Shown: piece by piece, positions 35,750-45,543 of the stretch
Layout of the letters: the number at the start of each line of letters is the position of its first letter
Numbering within the stretch: position 1 is the stretch's first letter
Origin: Paenibacillus thalictri
GTDB lineage: Bacteria > Bacillota > Bacilli > Paenibacillales > NBRC-103111
Length of the DNA stretch: 64,000 bases
NCBI RefSeq assembly: GCF_004307995.1
Contig: NZ_SIRE01000004.1
Location: forward strand, 186,001 to 250,000
Direction of reading: 5' to 3'
Made by a program: the position numbers and the translations under genes
The notes under the pieces: generated by a model
What the model was told of the DNA's origin: nothing
The model's input: only the letters and a program-made list of their open reading frames with translations
The model's database searches: none

Positions 35750-38700
35750 TTACTTCGCGGTGACGGTACGGACATAAGCGTCTGTGCGCATTGCCGACTG
35801 AACCGGAATGTCAAAGGAAATCTTCGTGCCTTTGCCTTCTTCACTTTCTATATGAAGCCCTTTTCCGTAAAGCAGCTTAATCCGCTGGCTAATATTCCAG
35901 AGTCCTACGCCTTTCTTATCTTCACTTGGCCTCAGCAGCTCCTCCAGCTTGCTTGCGCTCATTCCGCTGCCATTGTCCTCAATTGCAAAACGGATCACCG
36001 CATCTTCTCCCTGCTGGATCGTGACGGTCACGCTGCCTCCGCGGAAATTGGACATCAGTCCATGACGGATCGCGTTCTCCACCAGCGGCTGCACGATTAA
36101 CGGAGGGATCCGAGTATACGGATCTGCCGTCACGTTGTATTCCACCTGCACCCTTGCGCCATAACGGGCCCGTTCGATATTAACATATGCCGTCACCAGC
36201 TTCATTTCGCTTTCGATTGTCGTTAATGAGTCAAGCTGCTTAAAGTCAAAGCTGCTTCTCATATACTGCGACAGCTGCAGCGTCAAATCTTCCGCTTGCG
36301 CAGGTTCGTCTACGCACAACTCGGCGATGGAGTTTAATGCGTTGTACAGAAAATGCGGCTTGATCTGAGACCGCAGGAAGGCGATTTCCGCATCTTTGGC
36401 ATGTTTAACGGAAGCCTTTAGCCGCGTCAAACTTCGGACCCGCGCCATAAGTTCGTCCGCTTCATACGGTTTGCCGACAAAATCGTTAGCGCCGTTTTCC
36501 ATCGACAGTTTTATTTCGCCGAGCCGGTTCTGAGCGGTCAGCATCAGCACCGGCAGCTCAAACGGGGAAAACCGTTCCCGGATCTTTCTCAGCACTTCGT
36601 AACCTGACATGTCGGGCATCGAGATATCCAGCACAACCAGAAAGAAATCGGATTTTCGCGACAGTTCCTCCAGCGCCATCTCTCCGCGGTTGACGGCGAC
36701 ATAAGCATATTTCTCCAGCTTGAGCAAATTGGTGATGGATTGAAGATTGGCATAGTCGTCGTCCACAATCAAAATCGGCTCGTCGATTTCCCCTTTCATA
36801 TAAAGCGGGAATTCGGTGATCGGAATGCTGAAACCGCTCGACGGCTGCGACTTTTCGATTTTCAAAGGCGCCATTTGGCTTGAAGCCTTGTCAAGCAGCG
36901 GGAGCGTAAACGTAAATACCGCTCCTTCGCCAGGGCTCGATTGGACGTTTATTTCTCCGCCGTGCAGCTCGACCAGCTTTTTTGTAATGCTTAAGCCCAA
37001 GCCGGTTCCGTCTTCGTTACGGATTTCCGGCGTATCCGCCTGTTCAAACGCGTCAAATATACGTTCCTGCATATGCTCCGGGATCCCGACACCCGTATCG
37101 CGAATGCGGATTTGCGCCATATCGCGGACAATCTCCGCGCTGATTTCCACTGTGCCTTGCTCGGTGAATTTAATCGCATTGCCGATCAAATTATGCAAAA
37201 TTTGCACCAGCCGGTTGCCATCCGCGTATACCGCGGGAAAACTCGCGGATATCCCGTTCACCAGCGAGATCCGTTTACTGCCCAGCAGGAACATATGGAT
37301 CTTGAGGACGGAGTCCGTCACAGCCTGCAAATCCATGCCGTTTCTGTACAATACGATATCGCCATGCTTCATTTTGGAATAATCAAGCAGTTCATTGACA
37401 AGCAGCGTTAATCTTCGGCCGCTTCCCATCACAATCTCCAGGTTTTGCGCTTGCTTTTCGGTTACCGGGCCTTCGACTCCCCGGAGCAAAGATTCGGATA
37501 TGCTTACGATAGCATTCAGCGGCGTCTTCAGTTCATGGGATGTGTTCGATAGAAACTCATCCTTCAGCTTGTCCAATTGAAGCAGCCGGATCCGCATCGC
37601 GTCCACCGTATGGTAAGCCTCGAAAAAACGCAGAACGACGAGAAAAATAAGTATAATATTAAATACGACAATATACAGTTCCCCGAGCCAAAAGCTTTCT
37701 TTGAGCGAAAATGAAAACAAGATGAGGTCTATGGAATATAAAGTAAAACAGAGCATCGCCATAAACAGCAAAAATGCTTTTAACCTCTCGCCGTGCTCGC
37801 TTTGGATATACAATACGGCGGTCCTCAGCAGCAGCCAAATGGTCGTCGATTCATACAGCAGAATGATGTATGGCTCGGCTTTGGTGTAAATGGGGATGGG
37901 CAGCAGGACAATCGCCGTCATATAGACGCTGAGCACCACGATAAATGCTCGGGTAAACCAGCGCGACAGAATCCCTTTTTTCAACTGATAGAAAAAGAGC
38001 GCCAATGCGATAAAACAAGAAAACGTGCATAGATCTTTGACTTTAAACAACACTTCAAACGGGATTCCGTGCACGTACATTAACATGACACGTTCTCCGA
38101 TCAAGCCGTTGTAAACGGCGTAAAAGAAGCAAATCAGCGCAAACAGCAGCAAAGAGCTGTCTTTTTTGCCGTAATAAGCCGCCGTCACGTAACATAGAAA
38201 GAAAATAAGCGCAAGGGTGGTCAGTATGCCGAATATGGTTAAATCCCGCGCCTTGGCTTTCTGCTGAAAGTCCATCATGGCCGCTTGTTCGCCGAAATAT
38301 AAGGAGGCCGCTATGCCGGAGTTGGCGTAAGCAAAATTAGCCACTTGCACGATAATTTCCACATCGCCTTTCTCGGCGGAAAAAAAAGCGAATTGAGGAA
38401 CGTTGCCGGCCTCATAACCCGCCGCTTTAACGGAAGTTTTCCCGTCTTCGAACAGCATTTGTCCATTGGCATAGACGGTGCTGGCAAAGCGGACATTCGT
38501 TTTTTTCAACGCGTATACTCCGTCAAACGGCACGTTTTTCAGCACAAGCCGGTACGTGGCCGAACCATAGGCAGGCAGCGGTTTTCCGTTCACGGTTTTT
38601 CCGTTCCATTGTCCCGGCACCTTCATCATTGTATCGGGAACAAGCCGTTCCGGGCCGTTTTGCCGGAAATCGTCAGGAGTAAGCAGCTGGTTCCAATAAA

Positions 38701-38884
38701 ACTCCCATGTCCCGTCTAACGTAATACGTTGATCCTGCTCGTAATTCCATGCGGAAAGATCCAAGACGCCATCGCGCGCTTGAAATTCATTGGTTCGCTT
38801 ATCGCTTTCGGAAATAAGGGAAAATGGAATGAATGAAAACAAGATGAGTGCGGATAGACAGACGAGTAAAATCCTTTTGAGCAC
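35750..38884 (-). CDS. Hybrid sensor kinase with two kinase modules and 7TM sensor
   Basis: The protein is 1044 residues from a GTG at 38884, six bases after GAGGAGG. Order: a short N-terminal helix; an extracellular 7TMR-DISM-like beta domain (about 40-200); seven helices (215-425); a HisKA box DEFLSNTSHELKTPLNAIVS with His near 450; an HATPase domain (NLIGNAIKFTE, GTGLGLSITKKL); a receiver domain with Asp near 753 (VVLDISMPDMSG); then a second, LytS-type kinase box SQIKPHFLYNALNSIAEL with His near 844 and an HATPase end (LVENAIRHG, EDNGSGM). Two different kinase types in one chain is unusual. It lies directly upstream of the BTAD regulator, the likely target. The signal is unknown. Confidence 0.88.
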   Translation of the reverse strand: MLKRILLVCLSALILFSFIPFSLISESDKRTNEFQARDGVLDLSAWNYEQDQRITLDGTWEFYWNQLLTPDDFRQNGPERLVPDTMMKVPGQWNGKTVNGKPLPAYGSATYRLVLKNVPFDGVYALKKTNVRFASTVYANGQMLFEDGKTSVKAAGYEAGNVPQFAFFSAEKGDVEIIVQVANFAYANSGIAASLYFGEQAAMMDFQQKAKARDLTIFGILTTLALIFFLCYVTAAYYGKKDSSLLLFALICFFYAVYNGLIGERVMLMYVHGIPFEVLFKVKDLCTFSCFIALALFFYQLKKGILSRWFTRAFIVVLSVYMTAIVLLPIPIYTKAEPYIILLYESTTIWLLLRTAVLYIQSEHGERLKAFLLFMAMLCFTLYSIDLILFSFSLKESFWLGELYIVVFNIILIFLVVLRFFEAYHTVDAMRIRLLQLDKLKDEFLSNTSHELKTPLNAIVSISESLLRGVEGPVTEKQAQNLEIVMGSGRRLTLLVNELLDYSKMKHGDIVLYRNGMDLQAVTDSVLKIHMFLLGSKRISLVNGISASFPAVYADGNRLVQILHNLIGNAIKFTEQGTVEISAEIVRDMAQIRIRDTGVGIPEHMQERIFDAFEQADTPEIRNEDGTGLGLSITKKLVELHGGEINVQSSPGEGAVFTFTLPLLDKASSQMAPLKIEKSQPSSGFSIPITEFPLYMKGEIDEPILIVDDDYANLQSITNLLKLEKYAYVAVNRGEMALEELSRKSDFFLVVLDISMPDMSGYEVLRKIRERFSPFELPVLMLTAQNRLGEIKLSMENGANDFVGKPYEADELMARVRSLTRLKASVKHAKDAEIAFLRSQIKPHFLYNALNSIAELCVDEPAQAEDLTLQLSQYMRSSFDFKQLDSLTTIESEMKLVTAYVNIERARYGARVQVEYNVTADPYTRIPPLIVQPLVENAIRHGLMSNFRGGSVTVTIQQGEDAVIRFAIEDNGSGMSASKLEELLRPSEDKKGVGLWNISQRIKLLYGKGLHIESEEGKGTKISFDIPVQSAMRTDAYVRTVTAK

Positions 38885-38981
38885 TATGGTCCTCCTCTGC
38901 ATGTCGTAAACCTGTGTATCTTGTCATATTGTAGCATAGTTTCTAGCATAAAGGCTTCCCGATTGATCGACAATAAGGCAT

Positions 38982-39006
38982 GGAGCCGTATGCTCCATAC
39001 CTTATT
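38982..39006 (-). terminator. Hairpin in the spacer after the lipoprotein gene
   Basis: AATAAGG with ATGGAGC pairs with GCTCCAT and CCTTATT across a five-base loop, with one mismatch. It is 207 bases past the lipoprotein stop and has only a short U-run, so it is a weak terminator candidate. I see nothing else in 38885-39212. Confidence 0.35.
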
Positions 39007-39212
39007 CGATGTATGACCGGACTGTTTACACCTTAATGTCGAGAAACATGGATAAGCCTGATGGCTGCTGCAGCTCGCGTTCCCTTTTTCATTCTCCATT
39101 AGTTATGGATTCTCTTTATATGATCGCGATCTACTATTCCAAACGATGCGGTCAAATAAAAGGTTGCGAATTAGCCGAATCCAATTTATGGTAAATAATG
39201 CGAATCTGACAG

Positions 39213-39806
39213 TCAGCTGGATGGTATTAATCGGAATTCAGTGACGACCAGCTTGTCTTCTTCAAGCCGGTAAGACGACCTATGCTCGATGCGATTGGCC
39301 GTTTGACCCAAACCGGTGCTTCCCGTCAGCTCGATGCAGTATTGGTCGGGGGCAGGCTGCCACCTGCTCAGCTCGTAATCCTCGATACCGCCGCGCAAAG
39401 CAAGCATCGTACCTGCGGCATCCGCCTGCGTACCGCCGGACAAACTGTCGTAATGATAATAATACGCGATCGCCCTGCCGGCCATTTCCGGCGAATACAC
39501 CTTCAGCAGCTGCCTCCTGATCGACTCCAGCCCAAGCTCATCCAGTTCTCCGGAACCCGGCGAGGAAAGGACACGGTACGTCCAATCGTCGATGCCGGTC
39601 ATCCATTCGGCAAGCTCGCCGTCGGATAAACTCATCACTTCCTTGCTCATGGAAGGCGGCTCCAGCGTTTTCAGCGTCAGTTCAAGCTGCCTTATCGTTT
39701 CTGCACGCTGCAGCGATTTTGTCGTTATGCCGTCGTCCTGTCCGGACTGCCGCTGGCATCCTGCCAACAAAATGGCGGCGACGGCAAGCAGCATCCATTT
39801 GTGCAT
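39213..39806 (-). CDS. Lipoprotein of unknown function
   Basis: The protein has 197 residues. HKWMLLAVAAILLAGC is a lipoprotein signal with the lipobox LAGC. The mature part is acidic with a helical region (RAETIRQLELTLKTLEPP) and a Tyr-rich stretch (RAIAYYYHYDSL). I do not recognise a domain. AGGAGG lies six bases before the ATG at 39806; a longer in-frame start at 39866 lacks this support. It stands alone between the hybrid kinase and the dehydratase cassette. Confidence 0.65.
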   Translation of the reverse strand: MHKWMLLAVAAILLAGCQRQSGQDDGITTKSLQRAETIRQLELTLKTLEPPSMSKEVMSLSDGELAEWMTGIDDWTYRVLSSPGSGELDELGLESIRRQLLKVYSPEMAGRAIAYYYHYDSLSGGTQADAAGTMLALRGGIEDYELSRWQPAPDQYCIELTGSTGLGQTANRIEHRSSYRLEEDKLVVTEFRLIPSS

Positions 39807-39969
39807 AGCTTCCTCCTGAAATGCGGTATTTCCGTAGTGTTTTCCAATAACGGATGCATTATACAAGAGATAAGCCGGCAGGCGGATTGACGCAATAGAT
39901 TACCCGAAAAAAGGAACAACCCGCAGCCGGTTCATATTTGAACCTGCCGCGGGCGCTCTGCCGTAAAAC

Positions 39970-41151
39970 TTATGCTTTTATTTCGGCGTATTCCGTAACA
40001 AAAGAACGCAATGCCTGCTCGTCTATGTAAACGCCAAGCCCCGGATCATTAGGCACATCGATGTACCCTTTCTCCATTCGGAAAGCCGCATGGGAATACC
40101 GGGAAGCGGTCCGAATGGCATTAGGCTGGTATTCGAAAATCAGAAAGTTGGATACCGCTGCCGATACATGAACCGACGCCGCCGTACCTACGAGCTGATG
40201 CACGCTGAGGTGCGGTGCGAAAGCCAAGTGCCGCGCTTCCGCCATATGTGCGATGCGCACCATCTCCGTGATGCCGTTGCGGCCCAGATCAGGCTGGGCT
40301 ACCTCCAGCGCTCCGGCGTCGATCCAGTCGCGAAACGCGTAGATCGTGCGCAGCGGTTCACCGATGGCGACAGCGGTATCGATGGCATCGGCCAACTTGC
40401 GGTGCCCTTGAATGTCTTCAAACGTAAGCGCGGATTCGAAGAACATCAGGTCCAGCTCCCCGATGGCGCGCCCCAGGGAAAACGCCTCCGACAGCAAATA
40501 TTTGCCGTGACCGTCCAGCATCAGGTCGAGTTTTCCCGAATCGTAGCGGCTGCGGATGGCTGTGAGCAGCTCAAGATCGGCATGTTTTCCTTTGCCGAAG
40601 GTATGAATCTTGATCGCGTCATAACCTTCCTCCATAATCCGGTCGACGCTTTCCAGCCGCTCATCCGTCGATTGTCCGGGGACGCTGGAGCAATAGCAGC
40701 GCAGCTTGTCGCGGTATTTGCCGCCGAGCAGCATGTATACCGGCAGGCCAAGCGCTTTTCCTTTTATATCCCAAAAGGCTACATCAAGGCCCGCCATCGC
40801 ATCGACCAAATAACCTCCGGTATACCCCCGCTCACGTAATGTGTCCAGCATTTTATCCCACAAATATTGGTTCTGGAACGGATTTTCTCCGAGCACAAGC
40901 GGCGCCAGATGGTTCTTGATGACGGTCGCCGCCACCTCGGGATTGGTCGGCGCAAGCAGCTCCCCCCAGCCTTCGATGCCTTCATCCGTTGAGACTTTGA
41001 CGAAAATGGTCTCCATCTTATCCGAATAGATACATGAGCGCCGTCCTGCATTAATATAATAATCGCCCGTAATATAGCGCTTAGTTGGCGAAGCCGCTAT
41101 TTGCTGCGGCGGAATTTTAACGATGTATACTTCGATTTTGGTGATCTTCAT
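39970..41151 (-). CDS. Enolase-superfamily sugar-acid dehydratase (mandelate racemase/muconate lactonizing group)
   Basis: The protein has 393 residues. The N-terminal capping domain (MKITKIEVYIVKIPP) leads into the barrel with a K181-x-H183 pair in IKIHT, metal ligands D213 (LDGHG), E239 (FFESAL) and E265 (IGEPL), and the D288/H314 dyad (QPDLG, APHLS). This set fits acid-sugar dehydratases such as galactonate or related enzymes; the exact substrate is not decided. AGGAGG is upstream of the ATG. It is the last gene of the third cassette, 35 bases after an SDR dehydrogenase. It is about 40-45% similar in look to the second dehydratase at 59550. Confidence 0.87.
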   Translation of the reverse strand: MKITKIEVYIVKIPPQQIAASPTKRYITGDYYINAGRRSCIYSDKMETIFVKVSTDEGIEGWGELLAPTNPEVAATVIKNHLAPLVLGENPFQNQYLWDKMLDTLRERGYTGGYLVDAMAGLDVAFWDIKGKALGLPVYMLLGGKYRDKLRCYCSSVPGQSTDERLESVDRIMEEGYDAIKIHTFGKGKHADLELLTAIRSRYDSGKLDLMLDGHGKYLLSEAFSLGRAIGELDLMFFESALTFEDIQGHRKLADAIDTAVAIGEPLRTIYAFRDWIDAGALEVAQPDLGRNGITEMVRIAHMAEARHLAFAPHLSVHQLVGTAASVHVSAAVSNFLIFEYQPNAIRTASRYSHAAFRMEKGYIDVPNDPGLGVYIDEQALRSFVTEYAEIKA

Positions 41152-41186
41152 AAAAAACGCCTCCTCTGTTTGGCATCAGCTAACAT

Positions 41187-41990
41187 CTACTTCTCGAGTT
41201 TATAAGTCCCGCTTTTCCAGCGCTTGCGCAAATCCGGCCGAAGAAGAGCGCTGACCGATTGCAGCGACATGCCGCCGTCGACGACAAGGTCCACTCCGTT
41301 GACGAATGCGGAAAGTTCGGAGGCCAGAAATAACGCGGCGTTTGCCACATCCTTGTATTCGCCGATTCGGCCGAGCGGATAACAATCCAGCAAAATATCC
41401 CGCTTCTGCGGGTCCATCCCTTCACCCGGCTGCTCCTTCTGCGTAAGCCCCGGCGAGATACAATTGACGCGAATCCGCTGCGCCCCATATTCCACGGCAA
41501 GCTGTTGTGTCAGCGAAACAATCGCCCCTTTCGAGGCGGCGTATGCCGGCAGACCCGGATTAAGATCAAAGGAATTGATGGAAGACATGTTGACGATAGA
41601 AGGAGCGCCGGAACATTGAAGCAGCGGCAGCGCATATTTGCAGCATAAAAAAACGGAGGTCAAATTGACCGCCAACGTCCGGTTCCAGTCCTCCAAAGAA
41701 ATGTGAGCCAACGATCCCGAGGGCGTAATCCCGGCGTTGTTGATTAAAATGTCCAGCTGCGGGATTCCCGAGAACACGTTCGCAACGGTTGCTTCATCCG
41801 TCACATCAAGCGCCGCAAATTCGGCCATACCGCCGTTACGCACAATACGCGAAGCGACGGCAGCCCCTTCATCGCTCAGCACATCCGTCACAATGACACG
41901 GCCGCCTTCATCGGCAAACCGTTCCGCGATGGCCCGGCCGATTCCTTTCGCCGCCCCGGTGATCAGCGCCGTCTTCCCTTGCAACAACAT
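41187..41990 (-). CDS. SDR-family sugar or sugar-acid dehydrogenase
   Basis: The protein has 267 residues. The cofactor motif TALITGAAKGIGRAIAERF, the NAG motif in ILINNAGITPSG, the Ser in VNMSSINSFD and the YAASKG motif give a complete classical SDR catalytic set. The region after, RVNCISPGLTQKEQPG, is also standard. It probably oxidises or reduces a sugar-derived intermediate in the same pathway as the dehydratase 35 bases downstream; the substrate is not known. AAGGAGG precedes ATG 41990. It follows the YesN gene by 51 bases. Confidence 0.88.
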   Translation of the reverse strand: MLLQGKTALITGAAKGIGRAIAERFADEGGRVIVTDVLSDEGAAVASRIVRNGGMAEFAALDVTDEATVANVFSGIPQLDILINNAGITPSGSLAHISLEDWNRTLAVNLTSVFLCCKYALPLLQCSGAPSIVNMSSINSFDLNPGLPAYAASKGAIVSLTQQLAVEYGAQRIRVNCISPGLTQKEQPGEGMDPQKRDILLDCYPLGRIGEYKDVANAALFLASELSAFVNGVDLVVDGGMSLQSVSALLRPDLRKRWKSGTYKLEK

Positions 41991-42041
41991 GGCATTACCT
42001 CCTTGTCAGAGCTTTTTGCAAGTCGCTTCGTCGGACTGAAT

Positions 42042-43652
42042 CTAGCACTGCAGTACCTTTCTGCGGTACTGCTTGGGCGAGCAACCGGTGATTTGCTTGA
42101 ACAAGGTGCAGAAATAAGCTTCGTTGGCAATTCCCAGCGCATCGCACAATTCCTGATTCGTATAATCTTTCTGCTGAAGCAGCTCCAGCGATCTCTCGAT
42201 TTTGCGTTGGTTGACATATTCCACAAGCCCCTGGTTCATTTCTTTCTTAAACAAGCTGCTGAAATAAGCCGGGGTTAAATTGACCGCATCGGCCACCTGC
42301 TGAAGCGACAATTTTTTCGCCATGTTCCGCTCGATATACAGCTTCGCTTTTACAATTTCCTCGCGCAGCTGAGAAGTATTCGATTTCATGCAAGCCAGCA
42401 GATGCTCCTTAATCAAAGAAAGCTGCTCACGGAACGGCAAATACTCCAAGGCGGCGTTCAATTCGGACGTTGAAGCGGATTGCCAGGCGCGCATTTTGCC
42501 CTTAGCCGTTTCCAAACATTCCCGCAGCAGCTTGGTCATCGCCTCGCGCTGCATCTTCAGCTCGGACGCATGAGATTGGAAGGCGGAGATCAGCTCCACC
42601 AACTCCTGTTCAGTGATCCCCGGCTCGATTTGCTGCAGCATACGCCCCAGCATCGTTTTCACATGCGGTTCATCCTCCGCATGATATTGGATGCTCTGGG
42701 ACGGGGTGATGACAAGCCCGGCCCCCCAATAAAACGAGTCGTCGCAGGATGCTTTCGCTTGACGGTACGAATTCACTAGTTCGCTCCAGCCATGCGAGCG
42801 CCCGCTGAAGCCAACGGAGACGCTACGTTTTAAATACTGCTTCACATGAGACACGACTTGCCGCCCCAGCTCCTGGCATTGCCGTTCCCATTCCAAGGCG
42901 CTGTGCCTGGAGGGCCACGACACGAACCCGACAAACCGGTTCCCTTCCAATTCGCTGGCGAAACCGGCGCCCGCTGCGGCAATCGTTTCTTCCAAAATAT
43001 TACTCAAGCCATACTTCAATACATTCTGGTCGGATAATCCATATTCCGTGCGAAATGAAGGATAATCGTTCATTTCTACAACAAAACAGCAATACGATTC
43101 CACTTGCAGATTAAGCTTGAACTTTGCGGCAAATTCGGCGGCCCGCTGCGGTCCGTGCGCCCCTTGCAGCAAATCCGTGAAAAATTGCTTGCGGATACGA
43201 TGCTGATTTTCCAGCATCGAGATGTTCAGCTCGCGCACTTCGCTTTCTTTTTGCTCCGTTTCGGAAAGCCGCTTGGCCGCCTTATCCAAGCAGTCGCGCA
43301 AGTCGTCCTCATTCAGCGGCACCTTGATTAAATAATCGGAGACGTTGTTTTGGATCGCCCTTTTGGCGTAATGGAAATCGGAGTATGCGGACAAGATGAT
43401 GAAATTGGCATGCGGCAGCCGGTTGCGAAGCTGCTCTATCATCTCCAGTCCGTTCATGCCCGGCATGACGATGTCCGTAATGACGATGTCGGGCTTCAGC
43501 TCCAGCGCCATCGCGATTCCCTCATGGCCGGAATAAGCTTTGCCCGCCAAGCGAAAGCTGCCTCTATTCATCCCAGGGCCGGCAAAAAACTGCTCCAGCC
43601 GCTGCAAGATCAAGTCCTCGTCATCCACAATCAAGCAGGAATACACTCTCAA
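42042..43652 (-). CDS. YesN-type response regulator, AraC output
   Basis: The protein has 536 residues. Receiver: YSCLIVDDEDLILQRLEQFF, Asp 60 in DIVITDIVMPGMNG, and SDYLIKVPLNEDDL. AraC helix-turn-helix: LSLQQVADAVNLTPAYFSSL and TNQELCDALGIANEAYFCTL with KQITGCSPKQYRRKV at the end. The start is a TTG at 43652, six to seven bases after GGGAGGG; a GTG two codons later is possible. It lies 34 bases downstream of the YesM kinase gene and upstream of the SDR gene, so it probably controls the cassette. Confidence 0.9.
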   Translation of the reverse strand: MRVYSCLIVDDEDLILQRLEQFFAGPGMNRGSFRLAGKAYSGHEGIAMALELKPDIVITDIVMPGMNGLEMIEQLRNRLPHANFIILSAYSDFHYAKRAIQNNVSDYLIKVPLNEDDLRDCLDKAAKRLSETEQKESEVRELNISMLENQHRIRKQFFTDLLQGAHGPQRAAEFAAKFKLNLQVESYCCFVVEMNDYPSFRTEYGLSDQNVLKYGLSNILEETIAAAGAGFASELEGNRFVGFVSWPSRHSALEWERQCQELGRQVVSHVKQYLKRSVSVGFSGRSHGWSELVNSYRQAKASCDDSFYWGAGLVITPSQSIQYHAEDEPHVKTMLGRMLQQIEPGITEQELVELISAFQSHASELKMQREAMTKLLRECLETAKGKMRAWQSASTSELNAALEYLPFREQLSLIKEHLLACMKSNTSQLREEIVKAKLYIERNMAKKLSLQQVADAVNLTPAYFSSLFKKEMNQGLVEYVNQRKIERSLELLQQKDYTNQELCDALGIANEAYFCTLFKQITGCSPKQYRRKVLQC

Positions 43653-43686
43653 GCCGCACCCTCCCTTTCCATTACACGTTTCAACA

Positions 43687-45459
43687 TTACCCGGGAAATT
43701 CCGCCCTGACGACAGTGCCTTTGCCGGGCTCGCTGAGGATCGTTAACCCATACGATTCGCCATAATTCAACCGGATACGATCGTGAATATTGTGAAGCCC
43801 GATTCTTTTTCGGCTCACCTTTCGCTCATCGTCTTCACGCAGCAATAACCGCTGGGATTCTGCCTCCGTCATGCCGACGCCGTCGTCTTTCACTTCGACG
43901 ATAAACCGCTCATTTTCCCGAAACGCGTTGATATATAATCTCCCTTCGATCCTGCCGCCTTGGTATCCGTGAAATATACTGTTTTCCACGATTGGCTGCA
44001 GCAGCATCCGAAACACCGGATATTCGAGCAGTTCGTTGTGAATGTGCTGTGACAGCTTGAACTCCTTGTTGTAGCGAATGTTCTGAATTTGCAAATAATC
44101 TTTCACATTGTCGATTTCTTCGTGCAGCGTCACCTTCTCCGAGGCGTCCGACACCCCGTATTCCAAAATGGCGATCAGCGACCGGATGACGGGGTCAACC
44201 TTGTCCAGCTGCCCGAGCCGAACCACATTGCTGATCGAACCTAATGTATTATAAAGAAAATGCGGATTGATTTGAGCTTGCAGAATTTGAATTTCCAGCT
44301 TGCGCTGAAGCTCCTTGCCTTCATCCAAATTGCGAATCAGCTCAACGATTTGTCTAATCATCAGATCGAAAGTATGCGACAGATCGCCGAACTCGTCGTT
44401 ACGCTTCAAGGAAACTTGGACGTCCAGCCGCCCCTGTTTAATTGTATTCATCTTTTTCGTCAAATACATTAACGGCTTGCGGATATAACGAGTGACCACG
44501 GCGGCCACCACAATACTGAGCACAAGCCCGATACCGATGAGACCGATGAAATAAGCTTCGATCTTGCTCAGGGAAGCCAGAATCCGGGAGTCGTCGCTGA
44601 TCGATACGATCAGCCAGTTGAACTTCGGCGTCGGTTTGATCATCACCGTTACCGGACGCCCCGTCGCGGTTTCGATCGGAATGGCGCCTCTTCCCGTTCC
44701 CAGCAGCTCTGCTGCCGTCTTGCTGCCAACCTTAAAGGTCCGCTGTTCCGCATTCACCTCAAGCAGTCCTTTGCTTTCCTGAAAACCGGCAACAATCATG
44801 CCTTTGTCATCGATCAACGCCAAATTCATCGATTCCGATTGTGTAATGCGCAGCAGCGAATCTTCGATGCGGTGAAGGTCGATGTCCAGCGCCACAACAA
44901 TCGGCGGATTCGAGCCGGCGACATAACGGGCCATCGTCACCGTCCAACCGGAAAAAGTAGATTTATACGGCTTGCTGACCACGGACTGCAGTTTGTTGTT
45001 GAGCGCGAGATCAACGACATCTTGCCTTTCCGGGATCGGGTCGTCGAGCGTACGGGTAATCGGGCTTGCCCCGATAATCGACAAATCGCTGCGGATAATA
45101 TAAATATTCGTGACATTTTCATAGTTCATTTCAAAAATGCTCCGCAGCGGGTTCCGCACACGGTCCAATTCGCTCAAATCGGACTTTACCATCGACTCGA
45201 CGGAAAACAGAATCGTTTGTAAGGAGGAAAAATTAAGCGTTAAATATTGATCCACCTTGGACAAAAGCTGGTTGATATAATATCCGTCATTATCGCGGAT
45301 CTCCTGCTCGACAAACCGGTACGACAGCTCGCTGATAATGGTCACGGAGCTGAGCACAAAAGCAAAACATATAATAAACAGTTTCCACGTAAGCCCGCCA
45401 AGCCAGCGCCTCACCGCATTCCCCCGCTTTCGCTGCGCGTCCTCTTGCTTCTTATGCAT
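43687..45459 (-). CDS. YesM-type sensor histidine kinase
   Basis: The protein has 590 residues from ATG 45459: helix 1 (24-44), dCache-like sensor (45-295), helix 2 (302-324), HAMP, kinase box AQINPHFLYNTLGSISNV (His 400) and ATPase motifs (LQPIVENSIFHG, VKDDGVGM). The start is uncertain: no strong ribosome binding site precedes 45459, and GTG 45414 has GCGGGGGAA upstream. A longer form to 45537 seems unlikely. It is between the binding protein and its YesN partner and probably senses the same sugar. Confidence 0.88.
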   Translation of the reverse strand: MHKKQEDAQRKRGNAVRRWLGGLTWKLFIICFAFVLSSVTIISELSYRFVEQEIRDNDGYYINQLLSKVDQYLTLNFSSLQTILFSVESMVKSDLSELDRVRNPLRSIFEMNYENVTNIYIIRSDLSIIGASPITRTLDDPIPERQDVVDLALNNKLQSVVSKPYKSTFSGWTVTMARYVAGSNPPIVVALDIDLHRIEDSLLRITQSESMNLALIDDKGMIVAGFQESKGLLEVNAEQRTFKVGSKTAAELLGTGRGAIPIETATGRPVTVMIKPTPKFNWLIVSISDDSRILASLSKIEAYFIGLIGIGLVLSIVVAAVVTRYIRKPLMYLTKKMNTIKQGRLDVQVSLKRNDEFGDLSHTFDLMIRQIVELIRNLDEGKELQRKLEIQILQAQINPHFLYNTLGSISNVVRLGQLDKVDPVIRSLIAILEYGVSDASEKVTLHEEIDNVKDYLQIQNIRYNKEFKLSQHIHNELLEYPVFRMLLQPIVENSIFHGYQGGRIEGRLYINAFRENERFIVEVKDDGVGMTEAESQRLLLREDDERKVSRKRIGLHNIHDRIRLNYGESYGLTILSEPGKGTVVRAEFPG

Positions 45460-45543
45460 TATCTTATCACAGCGCAAAGCGAATGAGAGGGGGAGGGCGG
45501 CTGTTGCCGCGCCAGCTCTCCCGCCCCTGCCTTTCAATGTAAA

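Noticed and set aside
45415..45537. Longer start for the kinase at 45537
   Set aside because: The added residues are Gly/Arg/Ala-rich with no site; a cytoplasmic stretch before the first helix is not typical of YesM kinases.
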